Assembly (NCBI GenBank): GCA_964036195.1
Contig: OZ038459.1
Span: 1,733,206 to 1,797,205 of the forward strand
Reading direction: 5' to 3'
Source: Sphaerolaimus hirsutus
Taxonomy: Eukaryota; Nematoda; Chromadorea; Monhysterida; Sphaerolaimidae
DNA length: 64,000 nucleotides
The notes beneath the pieces are model-generated. The model did no database searches. It saw only the letters and a program-made list of their open reading frames with translations, and had not been told where the DNA came from. The translations under genes were made by a program, and so were the position numbers. Below are positions 12,166 through 22,917 of the stretch, in pieces (position 1 is the stretch's first letter; each line of letters opens with the position of its first letter).

Positions 12166-12443
12166 CTGTGGAGTTGTGCGGGGGTTTTGGGGTTTCCTCG
12201 AAATACCCCACGGGGGGTTAATTTTTCAGAGTAAGTTTTGAATGGGGTATTGTGAGGGGATATTCCGAGGGGGTATTAATTCGCCGGAAGTTTTCGTAAA
12301 ATTCATACTAAAGAATTCGCTTTTATGTACCCAATACCGGCAATAAAAAAATGTCCGGTGTCCAAAGAGACGTAGGCCTATTCATTGTCCATCTAAGCCC
12401 ATTGTCCATCTAAACCAGCCCATCTAAAATTAACTCATCGCCA

Positions 12444-13099
12444 AAAATGTAATTGAGGCGTCTAATTCTAAAAGTCGACAAGTCCACAAAATGTGATTTT
12501 GAGTAAATCGCATTTTAAGTTTCAAACCCAATTCCAGGCCCGTGGTGCGTGTCCAATTTGGCTCTCTCATGCTTTCCATTTAGTTCCATATGTTGACAAT
12601 AAAGTGTCAAATTTTCAGCCCCTAATCCCAACGTATATGTGAAAAATGGGGTGTCCATAAAATTCCATTCGGTCAGAGCAAAACTGTTTCGGGGAGGGAA
12701 ATGGACTTGTCGCCTTCTTGCAGGGAAGAACATTTTTGTTCCCGCCCGCGTTGCGCCTCCCTTATGGGAAATTTATGTACTTGTCAGCTTTTAGAAATCG
12801 GTGCCCATAGTGGACTTATCACATTTCTTGCGTTTTTTTACTTAAAAAAAGGAAGCGGAGGATGGACTTGTCGCCTTTTAGCCCAAAACTAAGTGGACTT
12901 GTCGACTTCTTGCCCAAATTTTTTTGCATTTTTCCCCAAAAATGTCAAATTGGCACTATGCCATATGGGCATGTGAGGTCAAAAAATTTATGGAAAATGA
13001 TGAAAAATGTGCGGAAGTAGCCCCAGATGACGTTTCCGGGCCTAACTCGAAATTTTCATATTTTGGACTTGTCGACTTTTAGAATTGGACGCCTCAATT
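12444..13099. mobile_element. MITE with CAATTGAGGCGTC ends; empty site known
   Basis: Ends AATTGAGGCGTCTAATTC and GGACGCCTCAATTG are inverted. At 17252-17258 copy 2 reads straight through GTAATTGTAAAG, which is the empty site. Interior: TCTAAAAGTCGACAAGTCCA repeats. A second copy is at 28641-29249. Confidence 0.8.
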
Positions 13100-13201
13100 G
13101 TAAAGTAAGACGTTTTTTACGAAAACTCAGATAACCGCAACAAAGGCAGTTGAAAAACTTTTTAAGAATTAACATTTTTTAAGAATACATTTTTAAAAAA
13201 C

Positions 13202-13341
13202 ATGCGTGCCTGTAGATTGAACCAGCGCCATAGTGGACGCGTGTTTCGGGTGCCTTTTGCCGCCGGCGCTTTTGCTGCTGCGATCGCGACGCCAAATGTG
13301 CGGCGTCTCCCCGCTGCACTTTTCGTTCAACGCAGTCTCGC
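13202..13341 (-). CDS. Possible upstream exon of the basic protein (copy 1)
   Basis: A GC-rich island in AT-rich surroundings, preceded on the minus strand by CCAACACCCAG. Two minus frames are open. One reads ETALNEKCSGETPHIWRRDR and is favoured because a substitution between copies is silent in it. The other gives better phase to the exon at 12004. The frame is unresolved. Copy 2 equivalent: 17363-17502. Confidence 0.3.
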
Positions 13342-13707
13342 CTGGGTGTTGGCATTTTCGGGTTTGCAGTTTTCTAGTTTGTTTGCTATTGGTTTTTACT
13401 CCCCTGGTATTTAATGTATTTACGCACTGTATTGGCTCGAAAAATTACCCCTTGAATAATTCTCTCTCTTGAATAATCCCCCTCAAAAAAAGTCTGAAAA
13501 ATAAAAAATTCCTGAGGGGAATATTCAAGCCAGCCAAGTCAATAGAGTCAGGTGAAATTTTTCCACCGAATTATTAATGGCAAGGACACATAAAAGTGAT
13601 GGAAAAATCTTTTTTTCTTTTTTTAAATTGAAATATGGAAGATTTCAGTGCAAAATAGCGCTCACTGAACTAAATACATAATCAATAAATCCAAACCAAT
13701 CAAACAC

Positions 13708-13804
13708 ACTCATATTTCTCTTAGGCTGTCTCATTCTGCTCAACATCATTTGCCCACTGGTTTTCCTAGGCGTGGGGTCAGTCAGATTCGAGAGGCGTTG
13801 CTGG
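13708..13804 (-). CDS. Possible upstream exon of the basic protein (copy 1)
   Basis: Minus-strand open segment after TTCTGCCAG, encoding QQRLSNLTDPTPRKTSGQMM and RMRQPKRNMS before GTGTTT. It is the same in both copies (copy 2 at about 17839-17935). Phase to the next exon is not settled, so this is tentative. Confidence 0.3.
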
Positions 13805-13910
13805 CTGGCAGAATTTAATTTTGACATCCACATGTCAGGTTTCCACATTGGCACTGGGCCGATGGGCACCAGTGATTTTGTGCTGCCCATGTGGCCTGTG
13901 TGATGGGTAG

Positions 13911-14092
13911 TGATGTAAAGCACCGAAGGGCACCAGCACCGGTGCTGGTGCGGTGCCATTGCAATCTTCAGGGGTGCCATGCCGGTGCCGGTGCCATTTT
14001 TTCCAGAATAGCACCGGTGCCGGTGCGGTGCGGTGCCATTTTTTGGACGGTGCCAAAGGTGCTAGCACCAGGGCCAAAGTAAAAGGCATCGG
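13911..14092. repeat. hAT-like element filled with GGTGCCGGTGC repeats
   Basis: Begins GTAGTGATGTAAAGCACC and is filled with GGTGCCGGTGCGGTGCC units. Related copies at 18042-18240 and 18730-18955; the last ends ACATCACTAGTGATGG. Confidence 0.65.
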
Positions 14093-14099
14093 GAAAGGA

Positions 14100-15434
14100 T
14101 TACAGGTTTTTATCCCCCGATGGACCTCTTACTCCGGGGGATGATATAGCCCTCGAGGACTACATCAGCCCGAGGTCTACTTCGACCCGACTTTTATAAC
14201 GTGGGATGATGTAGTCCTCCATACAAAATAGTAATAAATAGTAAATTGAGTGGGATTACTTCAACCCGCATGCACGATTCACATGATTGGGCGCGTCTGT
14301 TCGTTCGCGGTTATAAATTATAGACTGTGTGTGTGTGTGTCTGTGCGATGCGCGTCCCTACATACGCATATCGGGTGTTTGCGCCGCGCCTGTCTGTCAA
14401 TCAATTTGAAGTATTGGTTGGACTGGCCGTTTCATTGTCCGTGGACAGGCGGTTTGATCGTCGGTGGTGTATTAACGGTTTGTCTGCCATGATTTGCACC
14501 CATTTCCTTGTCATCACAATTTGATTCGTGAAGATGCAATCGTTCGTGGTGTATTAACGGTTTGTCTGCTATGATTTCCACCCATTTCTTTGTCATCGCA
14601 ATATGATTTGTGAAGACGCATGATGCATGAAGTATTAATCTTGTTCACTGCTGTTAAATAGTTCATGCTACGGTATAATTGTAGAATAGATTGCGTGTTT
14701 GCGCCCAAGCCTAAGCCTGTATGAGGACTATATCAACCCATTATATATATATATGTATATACGTAACGTAATCCCTATAGTGTGCGTTACATTGACCCGC
14801 GGCACGCGGCCTTGCTTTACATTGACCCGTTGCCCGCGACCCAGGGCATCTGTTCTGCCGCGTTGACAATCGATTGCGTATTGCGTACGCGCATGTACAT
14901 TACACACAGGTATTAGGTAAGCCTAAGCCCAAGCATTTGTGCACAATTCGGCAGATACAATTATCGTTCTCTGCTCGAACCTAAGCCTAAGTGTTTTCTC
15001 ACAAAATGCATTGGCGTTGTGTTATATTGACCTTTTGCCCGTGTTGCATGATTATTCTGTCCGTGTCGCATAGCCTTTTTGTAGGTGGTATGTTTTGTAT
15101 GTTTTATATCATTTATTATTAATGATTGAGGTGATGATGGCAAACACTCTGGAAAATGTATTAAAATTTTTAAGTGAACCGATGTCAAGTGACAGTAGCC
15201 AGTAGACAAGTCTTCACAAATTTAATTGTGATGACCACGCAATCTATTCTACCCTACAATGTAAAGGTTAAGCGTGGCCGCGCACTTAAAAATTTTAATA
15301 CATTTTCCAGAGTGTTTGCCATCATCACCTCAATCATTAATAATAAATGATATAAAACATACAAAACATACCACCTACAAAAAGGCTATGCGACACGGAC
15401 AGAATAATCATGCAACACGGGCAAAAGGTCAATA
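14100..15434. other. Intergenic, includes small tandem and inverted repeats
   Basis: No gene seen. There is an 82-bp tandem duplication around 14466-14625 (GGTGTATTAACGGTTTGTCT repeated), a TG run at 14327-14341 and a TA run near 14744. The stretch 15283-15434 is the reverse complement of 15025-15176 and ends exactly at the gap. Confidence 0.65.
15025..15434. repeat. 152-bp inverted repeat abutting the assembly gap
   Basis: Left arm 15025-15176 and right arm 15283-15434 are reverse complements; the right arm stops at the first N. Confidence 0.85.
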
Positions 15435-15634
15435 NNNNNNNNNNNNNNNNNNNNNNNNNNNNNNNNNNNNNNNNNNNNNNNNNNNNNNNNNNNNNNNNNN
15501 NNNNNNNNNNNNNNNNNNNNNNNNNNNNNNNNNNNNNNNNNNNNNNNNNNNNNNNNNNNNNNNNNNNNNNNNNNNNNNNNNNNNNNNNNNNNNNNNNNNN
15601 NNNNNNNNNNNNNNNNNNNNNNNNNNNNNNNNNN
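15435..15634. other. Assembly gap (200 N)
   Basis: Exactly 200 unknown bases, a typical placeholder length. Confidence 0.99.
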
Positions 15635-15801
15635 TTTACAAAAAGAGTAACTTGTATTCAAGTTTTTTTAAATTTTTTTTCAAGTATATGAATTTTTTTA
15701 CTTTATTTTCAAATTTACCATTTTTATGGTTAAATTTTCCATTTTTTTCTCCATTTTTCTGAGAATTTGCAAACCCTGCTCGCTGCCGGTATCACAAAAA
15801 G

Positions 15802-15920
15802 TTATTTTTCAGCGTCAGAGCTCCGTTCCGAAGACTGTCTCTTTATCCTTTTACTTCTCCTTGTGTTTCTCCTCCACTTATCGTTGGGTGTAGAGCCGCC
15901 GCTGTTCCCAGCCGATGAAT
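15802..15920 (-). CDS. Basic Ser/Arg-rich protein, last exon (copy 2)
   Basis: Same 119-nt structure as 11283-11401, ending SERSSDAEK and TAA, with SerThr (GGSTPNDKW) in place of SerSer. Confidence 0.5.
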
Positions 15921-16087
15921 CTGATTGAAAATCGGGATTTTGTTAATTTTATTTATTATTTCATGTTTTATCAGCCGTATTTCCTCGAATTACCTCCCGG
16001 GGGGTTATTTTTTCAGAGTGAAAATTCTGGGAGAAAAATGTGAAAAATGCAAAAATAACCACCATTTATAAGTTTTACAGCCTTATA

Positions 16088-16404
16088 AACACCTTCCCGG
16101 TCAAGTAAGCCACCCATTTTTTTATTTCACTTCGGAAGCTATATCTCGGGCTATGGTGGGATTATAGAGCTGAAACTTTGTGAATATATACTTGTAACAT
16201 CCCTCTACTCTGCATCAATGGGGGGAGGCATGGCGACCAACTACAGGGTGGGTCGCCATGCCTCCCCCCATTGATGCAGAGTAGAGGGATGTTACAAGTA
16301 TATATTCACAAAGTTTCAGCTCTATAACCCCACCATAGCCCGAGATATAGCTTCCGAAATGAAATAAAAAAATGGGTGGCTTACTTGACCGGGAAGGTGT
16401 TTAT
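16088..16404. mobile_element. Near-perfect hairpin MITE, AACACCTTCCCGG ends
   Basis: The two arms (AAACACCTTCCCGGTCAAGT and inverse) pair over about 150 bp each around GGGTGGTCGC. It is inserted in copy 2 at TTATA (duplicated on both sides); copy 1 has the empty site. A relative with the same ends is at 43419-43732. Confidence 0.85.
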
Positions 16405-16808
16405 AAGGATGTAGATGGTCTAAACGATGTAAGTGTTTTGAACGTCTGTTATGCATTTCCCGGGCCACAAATCCATAGTGCCCTTTTTGAGGGTGGGGGG
16501 GGGTATTTCGAGGAAATACGGTAGATGCCTTGCTTTTAACACTATGCATGTGCAGTTTTTTTTTTTGGGGGGGGGAAATGCCAGCGATAACTAATGCATG
16601 TGATTTTTGTAAATTATAAAAATTTTGCTGTTAAAAGGTATTACATAAATGCCTTGTAAAATGCCATAAATTTCCTCAGTACAATAGTTGCTCAAAGGGG
16701 AAACTATTTGAGGTAGGAAATTATTCAAAGGAGATTATTCGCGCAAATACCGTACATAACTGCGTGTGCATAGCGATAGCATCGAGTCATCTAGAAAAGA
16801 CAACGAAC

Positions 16809-16970
16809 CAGCCCCCCCTTTTTGTTGATTTTCAGATGACATTTTCGAGTGCTGTACTTTATGCTCCCTGAATGACCCCCTATCGCCGCCTCCACGCGTG
16901 GACCTCCTGGAGCCGTGTCTACTTAACCCTGGTTTGTCTCTGTTGTCAGCGGGCGTTGGCGCGAACATGC
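16809..16970 (-). CDS. Basic Ser/Arg-rich protein, penultimate exon (copy 2)
   Basis: Same 162-nt structure as 12004-12165. The donor reads GTTCGT, and the split Asp codon to 15920 is preserved. Confidence 0.5.
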
Positions 16971-18239
16971 CTGTGGAGTTGTGCGGGGTTTTTGGGGGTT
17001 TCCTCGAAATACCCCACGGGGGGTTAATTTTTCAGAGTGGAAGTTTGAATGGGGTATTTTGAGGGGATATTACGAGGGGGTATTAATTCGCCGGAAGTTT
17101 TCGGAATATTCATACTAAAGAATTCGCTTTTATGTACCCAATACCGGCAATAAAAAAATGTCTGGTGTCCAAAGAGATGTAGGCCTATTGTCCATCTAAG
17201 CCCATTGTCCATCTAAACCAGCCCATCTAAAATTAACTCATCGCCAAAAATGTAATTGTAAAGCAAGACGTTTTTTACGAAAACTAATAAAACCGCAACA
17301 AGAAAGGCAGTTGAAAAACTTTTTAAGAATTAACATTTTTTAAGAATACATTTTAAAAAAACATGCGTGCCTGTAGATTGAACCAGGGCCATAGTGGACG
17401 CGTGTTTCGGGTGCCTTTTGCCGCCGGCGCTTTTGCTGCTGCGATCGCGACGCCAAATGTGCGGCGTCTCCCCGCTGCACTTTTCGTTCAACGCAGTCTC
17501 GCCTGGGTGTTGGCATTTTCGGGTTTGTTGTTTTCTAGTTTGTTTGCTATTGGTTTTCACTCCCCTGGTATTTAATGGCTCGAAAAATTACCCCTTGAAT
17601 AATCCCCCTCAAAAAAGTCTGATAAAAAAATAATTCCTGAGGGGAATTATTCAAGCCAGCCAAGTCAATAGAGTCGGGTGAAATTTTTCCACCGAATTAA
17701 TTAATGGCAAGGATACATAAAAGTGATGGATAAAAATATTTCTTTTTCTTTTTTAAAATTGAAATATGGAAGATTTCAGTGCAAAATAGCGCTCACTGAA
17801 CTAAATACATAATCAATAAATCCAAACCAATCAAACACACTCATATTTCTCTTAGGCTGTCTCATTCTGCTCAACATCATTTGCCCACTGGTTTTCCTAG
17901 GCGTGGGGTCAGTCAGATTCGAGAGGCGTTGCTGGCTGGCAGAATTTAATTTTGACATCCACATGTCAGGTTTCCACATTGGCACTGGGCCGATGGGTAC
18001 CAGTGATTTTGTACTGCCCATGTGGCCTGTGTAATGGGTAGTGATGTAAAGCACCGAAGGGCACCAGCACCGGTGCTGGTGCGGTGCCATTGCAATCTTC
18101 AGGGGTGCCATGCCGGTGCCGGTGCCATTTTTTTCAGAATAGCACCGGTGCCGGTGCGGTGCGGTGCCATTTTTTTGCCGGTGCCAAAGGTGCTAGCACC
18201 AGGGCCAAAGTAAAACGCACCGGGAAAGGCACCGGCCAA

Positions 18240-19683
18240 GGCTTCATGTGCTGTGCAATTTTGTCCATATATGTGCTTATTCATATTTCAAAAAACAGCG
18301 ATATATTTACCCAACCGTTTTTGCCTATTTTGTAAACCTCCCATCAAATAAATATACCTACTGTGAAATACATTATACCCGATACGTGATCTGATGAGCG
18401 AATCTAAAATTTTGTTGAATTTCAAATCATTTTTATTTTTTATATTTATCTTACTTGTTTGTTAAAAATTTGTTGTCACTTTATGACAGAGATAGTTCCA
18501 TTCTCTGTACAGCAACGACTCCGATCAGTAGACAATAGTGGCTATGGACATTGCAGTGAATTAAATATTTTATCTTTCATTTGTAATCATGGTAATTGCT
18601 TCATAAAAGTGATTGCCACATCATTCTGATCATTTTAAGTGCTCAACCATCAAAATCGGTTGAAAATTCATGGAAATATGCACATCCAAAGGTGAGACCA
18701 CTGAGCAACTGCCCAATATTTACTTCAGAAATTCCAGCCCGGTGCGGTGCCTTTCGGTGCTAGCACCGGCAACCCGCCGGTGGCCTTTGGTGCCGGTGCC
18801 ATTTTTTCCAAAAGGCACCGGTGCCGGTGCAGTGCGGTGCCATTTTCTGGCCGGTGCCCCAGGGTGCAAGGTGCCCTTTTCATGCGTTGGCAAAGGTGCC
18901 GGTGCGGTGCGGTGCCATTTTTCCCGGTGCCTTTAACATCACTAGTGATGGGCTACAGCTGGGAGAGTATGCTTTTAATGTATTTCTACATACAAGTTTT
19001 TCGTTGAAATACCCCGACCGAAGGAGTTTATCTTAGGTAGAGTGTAAATTTTGAGGGGAAGTTAATCGAGGGAGGGGGTATTTCGAGGGTGTTTACTGTT
19101 TCAGTGTGTTGATTTCTAGGGGGTTATTTCGTGGGGTTTACTTTTTCAGAGTGTTAATTTCTAGGGGGTATTTCGAAGGGGTTTACTTTTTCAGAGTGCC
19201 GAATTCTAGGGTGGTGATATTTCTAGGGTGGGGGTATTTCTAGGGAGTTATTTCGAGGAAATACGGTGAAAATAATCTTATACAAAATGGAATAGAAAAC
19301 CGAAATGGCAAAAAGTTTTCAGCTTCCTGAAAACGGAAAATGGAAGTTGGAAGTATGGACAGAAATAAAAAATATTGTGATGATAGTATGCAAGCATCCA
19401 AGTTTGCAAGTTGGACTTTGATTGCAGTAGAAATTGGAGAATCTGCTGAAAAAAAATCGAAACCAGAAAATGGAAAGCCTTATCAAAACTTATCAAAACC
19501 TAATGCCATTTTCAGCAGTATGTTGTGCATGCTGTATATTTTCAATGATTTTTTTGAAATATTTGAAATTGTCGTGGAACTATTTCAAACTGGATCACCT
19601 TCTTCATTGCTTCACATATGTACTTACAACGGCAATTTTTTCAAGAAAAAAAACAACAACAAAACAATTTGCGCACTTTTGAC
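18240..19683. other. Gene-free stretch
   Basis: AT-rich. It contains the GGTGCC element at 18730-18955 and an ACCGTAT-type element at about 19002-19267. Open frames at 19340-19816 (plus) are not supported by splice signals. Confidence 0.5.
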
Positions 19684-19793
19684 CTCATTGACAACGCAAA
19701 CGGACTCGCGGCTGGCTCGCTGCCACCTCTGCCTTTGGGGGGCGGCGTCTCTGTACCTTTTATCATGCACTTCGTTCCACCAAACGTTGTCAC
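19684..19793 (-). CDS. Possible exon on far side of a second-family introner
   Basis: On the minus strand the frame reads DNVWWNEVHDKRYRDAAPQR then WQRASRESVCVVNE before GTCAAA. It connects in frame to 20030-20072 if the element 19794-20029 is removed exactly. The 3' border would then be TG rather than AG. The plus strand is also open here, so strand and coding status are uncertain. Confidence 0.3.
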
Positions 19794-20029
19794 CAGGGGC
19801 CAGTTCCGCAAATTGAGACATGAGAGAGAAGTAAAATGGCAAAAGCGAAGTAAATTGGCAAAAGCGAAGTGAGATGGCAAGTAAATTGGCAATAGCAAAG
19901 TAAAAAAGCTAAAATAAGAAGTAATTTATTTTCAATTTGCCATTTTACCTCTCAATTCATTTCGCTTTTGCCATTTTTACTACGCATTTGCCGTTTTACT
20001 TCTCACTTCTCAATTTGCGGAACTGGCAC
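19794..20029 (-). mobile_element. Second-family introner-like element
   Basis: Minus-strand sense: begins GTGCCAGTTCCGCAAATTG, ends TTTGCGGAACTGGCCCCTG. The interior has AAGTAAAATGGCAAAAGCGA-type repeats in both orientations. The terminal dinucleotide is TG where the related element at 30697-30905 has AG. Confidence 0.65.
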
Positions 20030-20072
20030 CAGTTCTTCTCCGCCCGTGTCGGTGGTCATCGGCCGTGGACAT
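20030..20072 (-). CDS. Possible short exon beginning with ATG
   Basis: After TTTTCCCAG comes ATG and 14 codons (MSTADDHRHGRRRT) ending in phase 1 at GTGCCAGTTCCGCAAATTG, the element end used as donor in other introns here. Support comes only from context. Confidence 0.3.
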
Positions 20073-20293
20073 CTGGGAAAATGTCTTTCTTAAGTGGACA
20101 ATTTTTATACAGGGCTAAATATGGGTGATGAGATTCCTGGTTCTTTATTCAGATGGTGTACGGTAGATTTTACTATGAAGGATGCGATCGGCAGACTCAT
20201 ATGGAATCTAATGAAATTTCGTTTATCTGTATTCGATGGTTCTTAATGATAGTTGATAAAATGCGTTTCAATAAACGCGTTGCAATCGATTTC

Positions 20294-20515
20294 TCAGTTG
20301 ACCACGATGCAATTGTCAACTAGTTGACAATCACCGACCATCTCAGTCTTTTCCTCAATCAAAGTGGACAGGTCCCTGACATTCCTTCTCCTGTTCACCT
20401 TCGGACAGGTCTGTGGCCTTTGAGGTTTGCCGCCGACGCAATTCAACTTGAATGACAAGTCGCTGACAACCAGCGCTAAAGACGCGGCCACCAGTGCACC
20501 GCGGTCTACCCCCTT
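20294..20515 (-). CDS. Possible terminal exon, unassigned
   Basis: After CACCCGCAG the minus strand is open for 73 codons to TGA (GVDRGALVAASLALVVSDLS early, RNVRDLSTLIEEKTEMV late). A second minus frame is also open (RRRQTSKATDLSEGEQEKE), so the frame is uncertain. It could be a 3' exon of the membrane protein gene at 22656-25509. Confidence 0.25.
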   Translation of the reverse strand, partial: KGVDRGALVAASLALVVSDLSFKLNCVGGKPQRPQTCPKVNRRRNVRDLSTLIEEKTEMVGDCQLVDNCIVVN

Positions 20516-20765
20516 CTGCGGGTGGGTGGGTGTCTGATTTATATTTAGATACCGTATTTCTTCTAATAGAAGGTCTATTATAGAAGGGCGTCTCCAATAG
20601 AAGGTACACTTTTTCGACTTAATTTGGGCCACGAAATGAATAGAGGGGCGATCTCCAATAGTAGGTACGCAAAGTGCTGGAATTGTGCCAAATGCTTTAA
20701 AAAAAATAAAAAATATCAGCTGACGCTGTGATTAAGCGGCCCTGGTCCATTGATTTTGTTCTAAT

Positions 20766-20913
20766 GGCCCCACACACACTACTTAACATCCACACCAAAT
20801 GTCAACTGGTTCCGATCCCAATTCAAAGTTTGCTGACGAGCCAACGAACGACGTTGCAATGCAAGCTTGGATCGGTTGGTGTCGATGTTAACTAGTGTGT
20901 GTGGGCCCATTAA
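20766..20913. mobile_element. MITE with GGGCCCACACACACTAG ends
   Basis: Inverted ends GGCCCCACACACACTA and TAGTGTGTGTGGGCCC, then CATCGACACCAAATGTCAAC. Copies at 32780-32948 and 41212-41372; a partial relative near 56285-56400. Confidence 0.75.
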
Positions 20914-22621
20914 CACAAAATCAATTGACCAAAGCCGTTAAATCACAGCGTCCGCTGATATTTTTTAATGCATTTGGCACAATTCCAGCACTTTGTGTAC
21001 CTTCTATCGGAAATTTGGAGGTCGCCCATCTATTTATTTCCTGGCCAAAATTACCTATTTTAGGTAAGTTGAAAAAGTGTACCTTCTATTGGAGACGCCC
21101 CAATAATCAGAGTAAAGTAGTAAAACGTTGGCAATTTTTCTATTCATTTACGGATGCACGGCAAATATACGAGATGAACCTGTCTACAGCGGAGCTGCAA
21201 TTCCTTCTTGGATGGTTTTCTCGCCTCATTCCTGCAATGTAAGTACTGTTGTCAATTGATAAAAAATTAAGCTGACCGGAGATCAATTTGTGACTGTTGT
21301 AACTTAAAATTCACACGAGTGCAAATGAGGCGTTTGGTTCCGTAACTCGATAGACGATAAAGTGAAAAAAATTGAGTTAAGTGCATATCTGATATACCGT
21401 ATTTACTCGAATAATTCCCCCGGGGGATTATTTTTTCGTCAGACATTTTTTAGGGGGGAACTATTCGAGGGGGGAATTATTCAAGTGGGGGGATTATTAT
21501 TTCGTCAAAATTTTCAAGCATGTTTCTATCACACTACATACACATGTAGGTCCTGTTTCTATTGGTAGTGCACATTACATTGCATCTTTGCACTCTTGGC
21601 ATGCTACACTGCATTCGATGAATCAAACCACAGGTTTTTTGCTGGTTTGACTTCATCAATCGTTTTATTCTCTCAAATAAATGTGCATTATCTACCCTCC
21701 ATCATTGGGGGGGGGGGTTATTCAAGTGGGGGAATTATTTTTTCCTCACTCATCTAACAGGGGAGAATTATTCGAGGGGGGGAATTATTCAAGTGGGGGG
21801 AATTATTCGAGTAAATACGGTATATACATTTTTCTTCAAGATAAAAAAACAAATTACGTAAATATCTCATACCGTTCCTGACTAACTTTGCATCCGAAAC
21901 TCGTTATAAATTTATAGGGAAATGGCTCAACTGGGCAAAATACCCATACAAAAATGAAGTTTGTATCCGAAACTCGTTATAAAATTTTGTTAGTTAAATT
22001 TGTCGCCATAATGACAGTAAAATGTACCTAACTCTAGGTATATTTGCCGGCCAGAGGATTGTAAATATGGAAAATGTAGAGAAATTCGTTGGCTTTTCAA
22101 AAAGTATTGGGCAAGGGTTGTCACTCGAAGCGTACCCGCTCAGGCCACTCTCAAAGTTTCAAATGCAATTTTCACAAAACTGAAAAACATGGAGTTATCG
22201 AGTTTCGGAAGCAAACTCCTCAAATATCGTACATCATCGAAAAAGTCCCTAGGAAATATGTTTTCAGAGAGATTATTCACAAGGAGGGGTTATTTTACAT
22301 CAAGATACTAAGTAAAATGCACGATCAAAATTTTGTATGAATGAGGTTCAATTGTTTTTGGAATCTGTAAATTAGGATGAAAATTCCATAATTCAAGCAT
22401 TAAAATCAATGCAAGTGAACACCAGCTGCAAAATGTACATGTTTCTAAGGACACAACTTTTTTACATGAGACATTTTTCTCACCTATCACATGGACAGGG
22501 GTGAGGCGTTATTAATTACTCAATCAGTTAACTGTGAAACTTTTCCGAAGCGTAACTTTCCCCTGACGAGGATTCATGAATACATTAATTGGCTGATGAA
22601 ATCCTAATGTTTATGGATCCT

Positions 22622-22692
22622 GGTGCCAGTTCCAGACCCTGTAAAATGTCAAATGTCATGCACTGGGTCTGAAACTGCCCCCCGGTCCCAAC
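22622..22692 (+). mobile_element. Short introner-family copy in the opposite orientation
   Basis: Reads GGTGCCAGTTCCAGACCCTG to GGGTCTGAAACTGCCCCC on the plus strand, only about 70 bp. Relative to the minus-strand gene it is reversed, so its GT end cannot serve as donor. Confidence 0.6.
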
Positions 22693-22917
22693 AGGACAAA
22701 CCGTTTATACATGCACACTAGCGCACTAATAAGCGCTAGAAGCACGATGACCATTGTCCACATGAGAAGTCCCAACTGCACGAGCAGGTAAATATCGTCG
22801 ACATTATGTTCCTGTTTCTCCTTCTGCACTTCCAGGCTGCTTTTATTGGCGAAAAGTGACTCGCCGAAATCGATCGTCTTGTCAGTCAGTCCTGGTTTTT
22901 CGACCAAATTCCCGTAT
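22656..22917 (-). CDS. Membrane protein exon 6 with transmembrane helix
   Basis: Encodes YGNLVEKPGLTDKTIDFGES, a charged segment (KEKQEHNVDD) and the helix LLMWTMVIVLLALISALVCM. The reading frame enters the short element at 22622-22692 and stops there at 22656-22658. An alternative splice out of that element cannot be excluded. Confidence 0.6.

Larger units (their letters stand above)
11108..14092. repeat. Duplicated block, copy 1
   Basis: Closely matches 15635-18222 in the same order and orientation, with scattered substitutions and small indels. Copy 1 carries an extra 650-bp element at about 12444-13099 that copy 2 lacks; copy 2 carries a hairpin at 16088-16404 that copy 1 lacks. Confidence 0.85.
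15635..18222. repeat. Duplicated block, copy 2
   Basis: Starts at the gap edge and runs parallel to 11108-14092. The coding-like segments in both copies stay open in the same frames. Confidence 0.85.

Noticed and set aside
15274..15762. 162-residue open frame
   Set aside because: It runs across the 200-N gap and through an inverted repeat.
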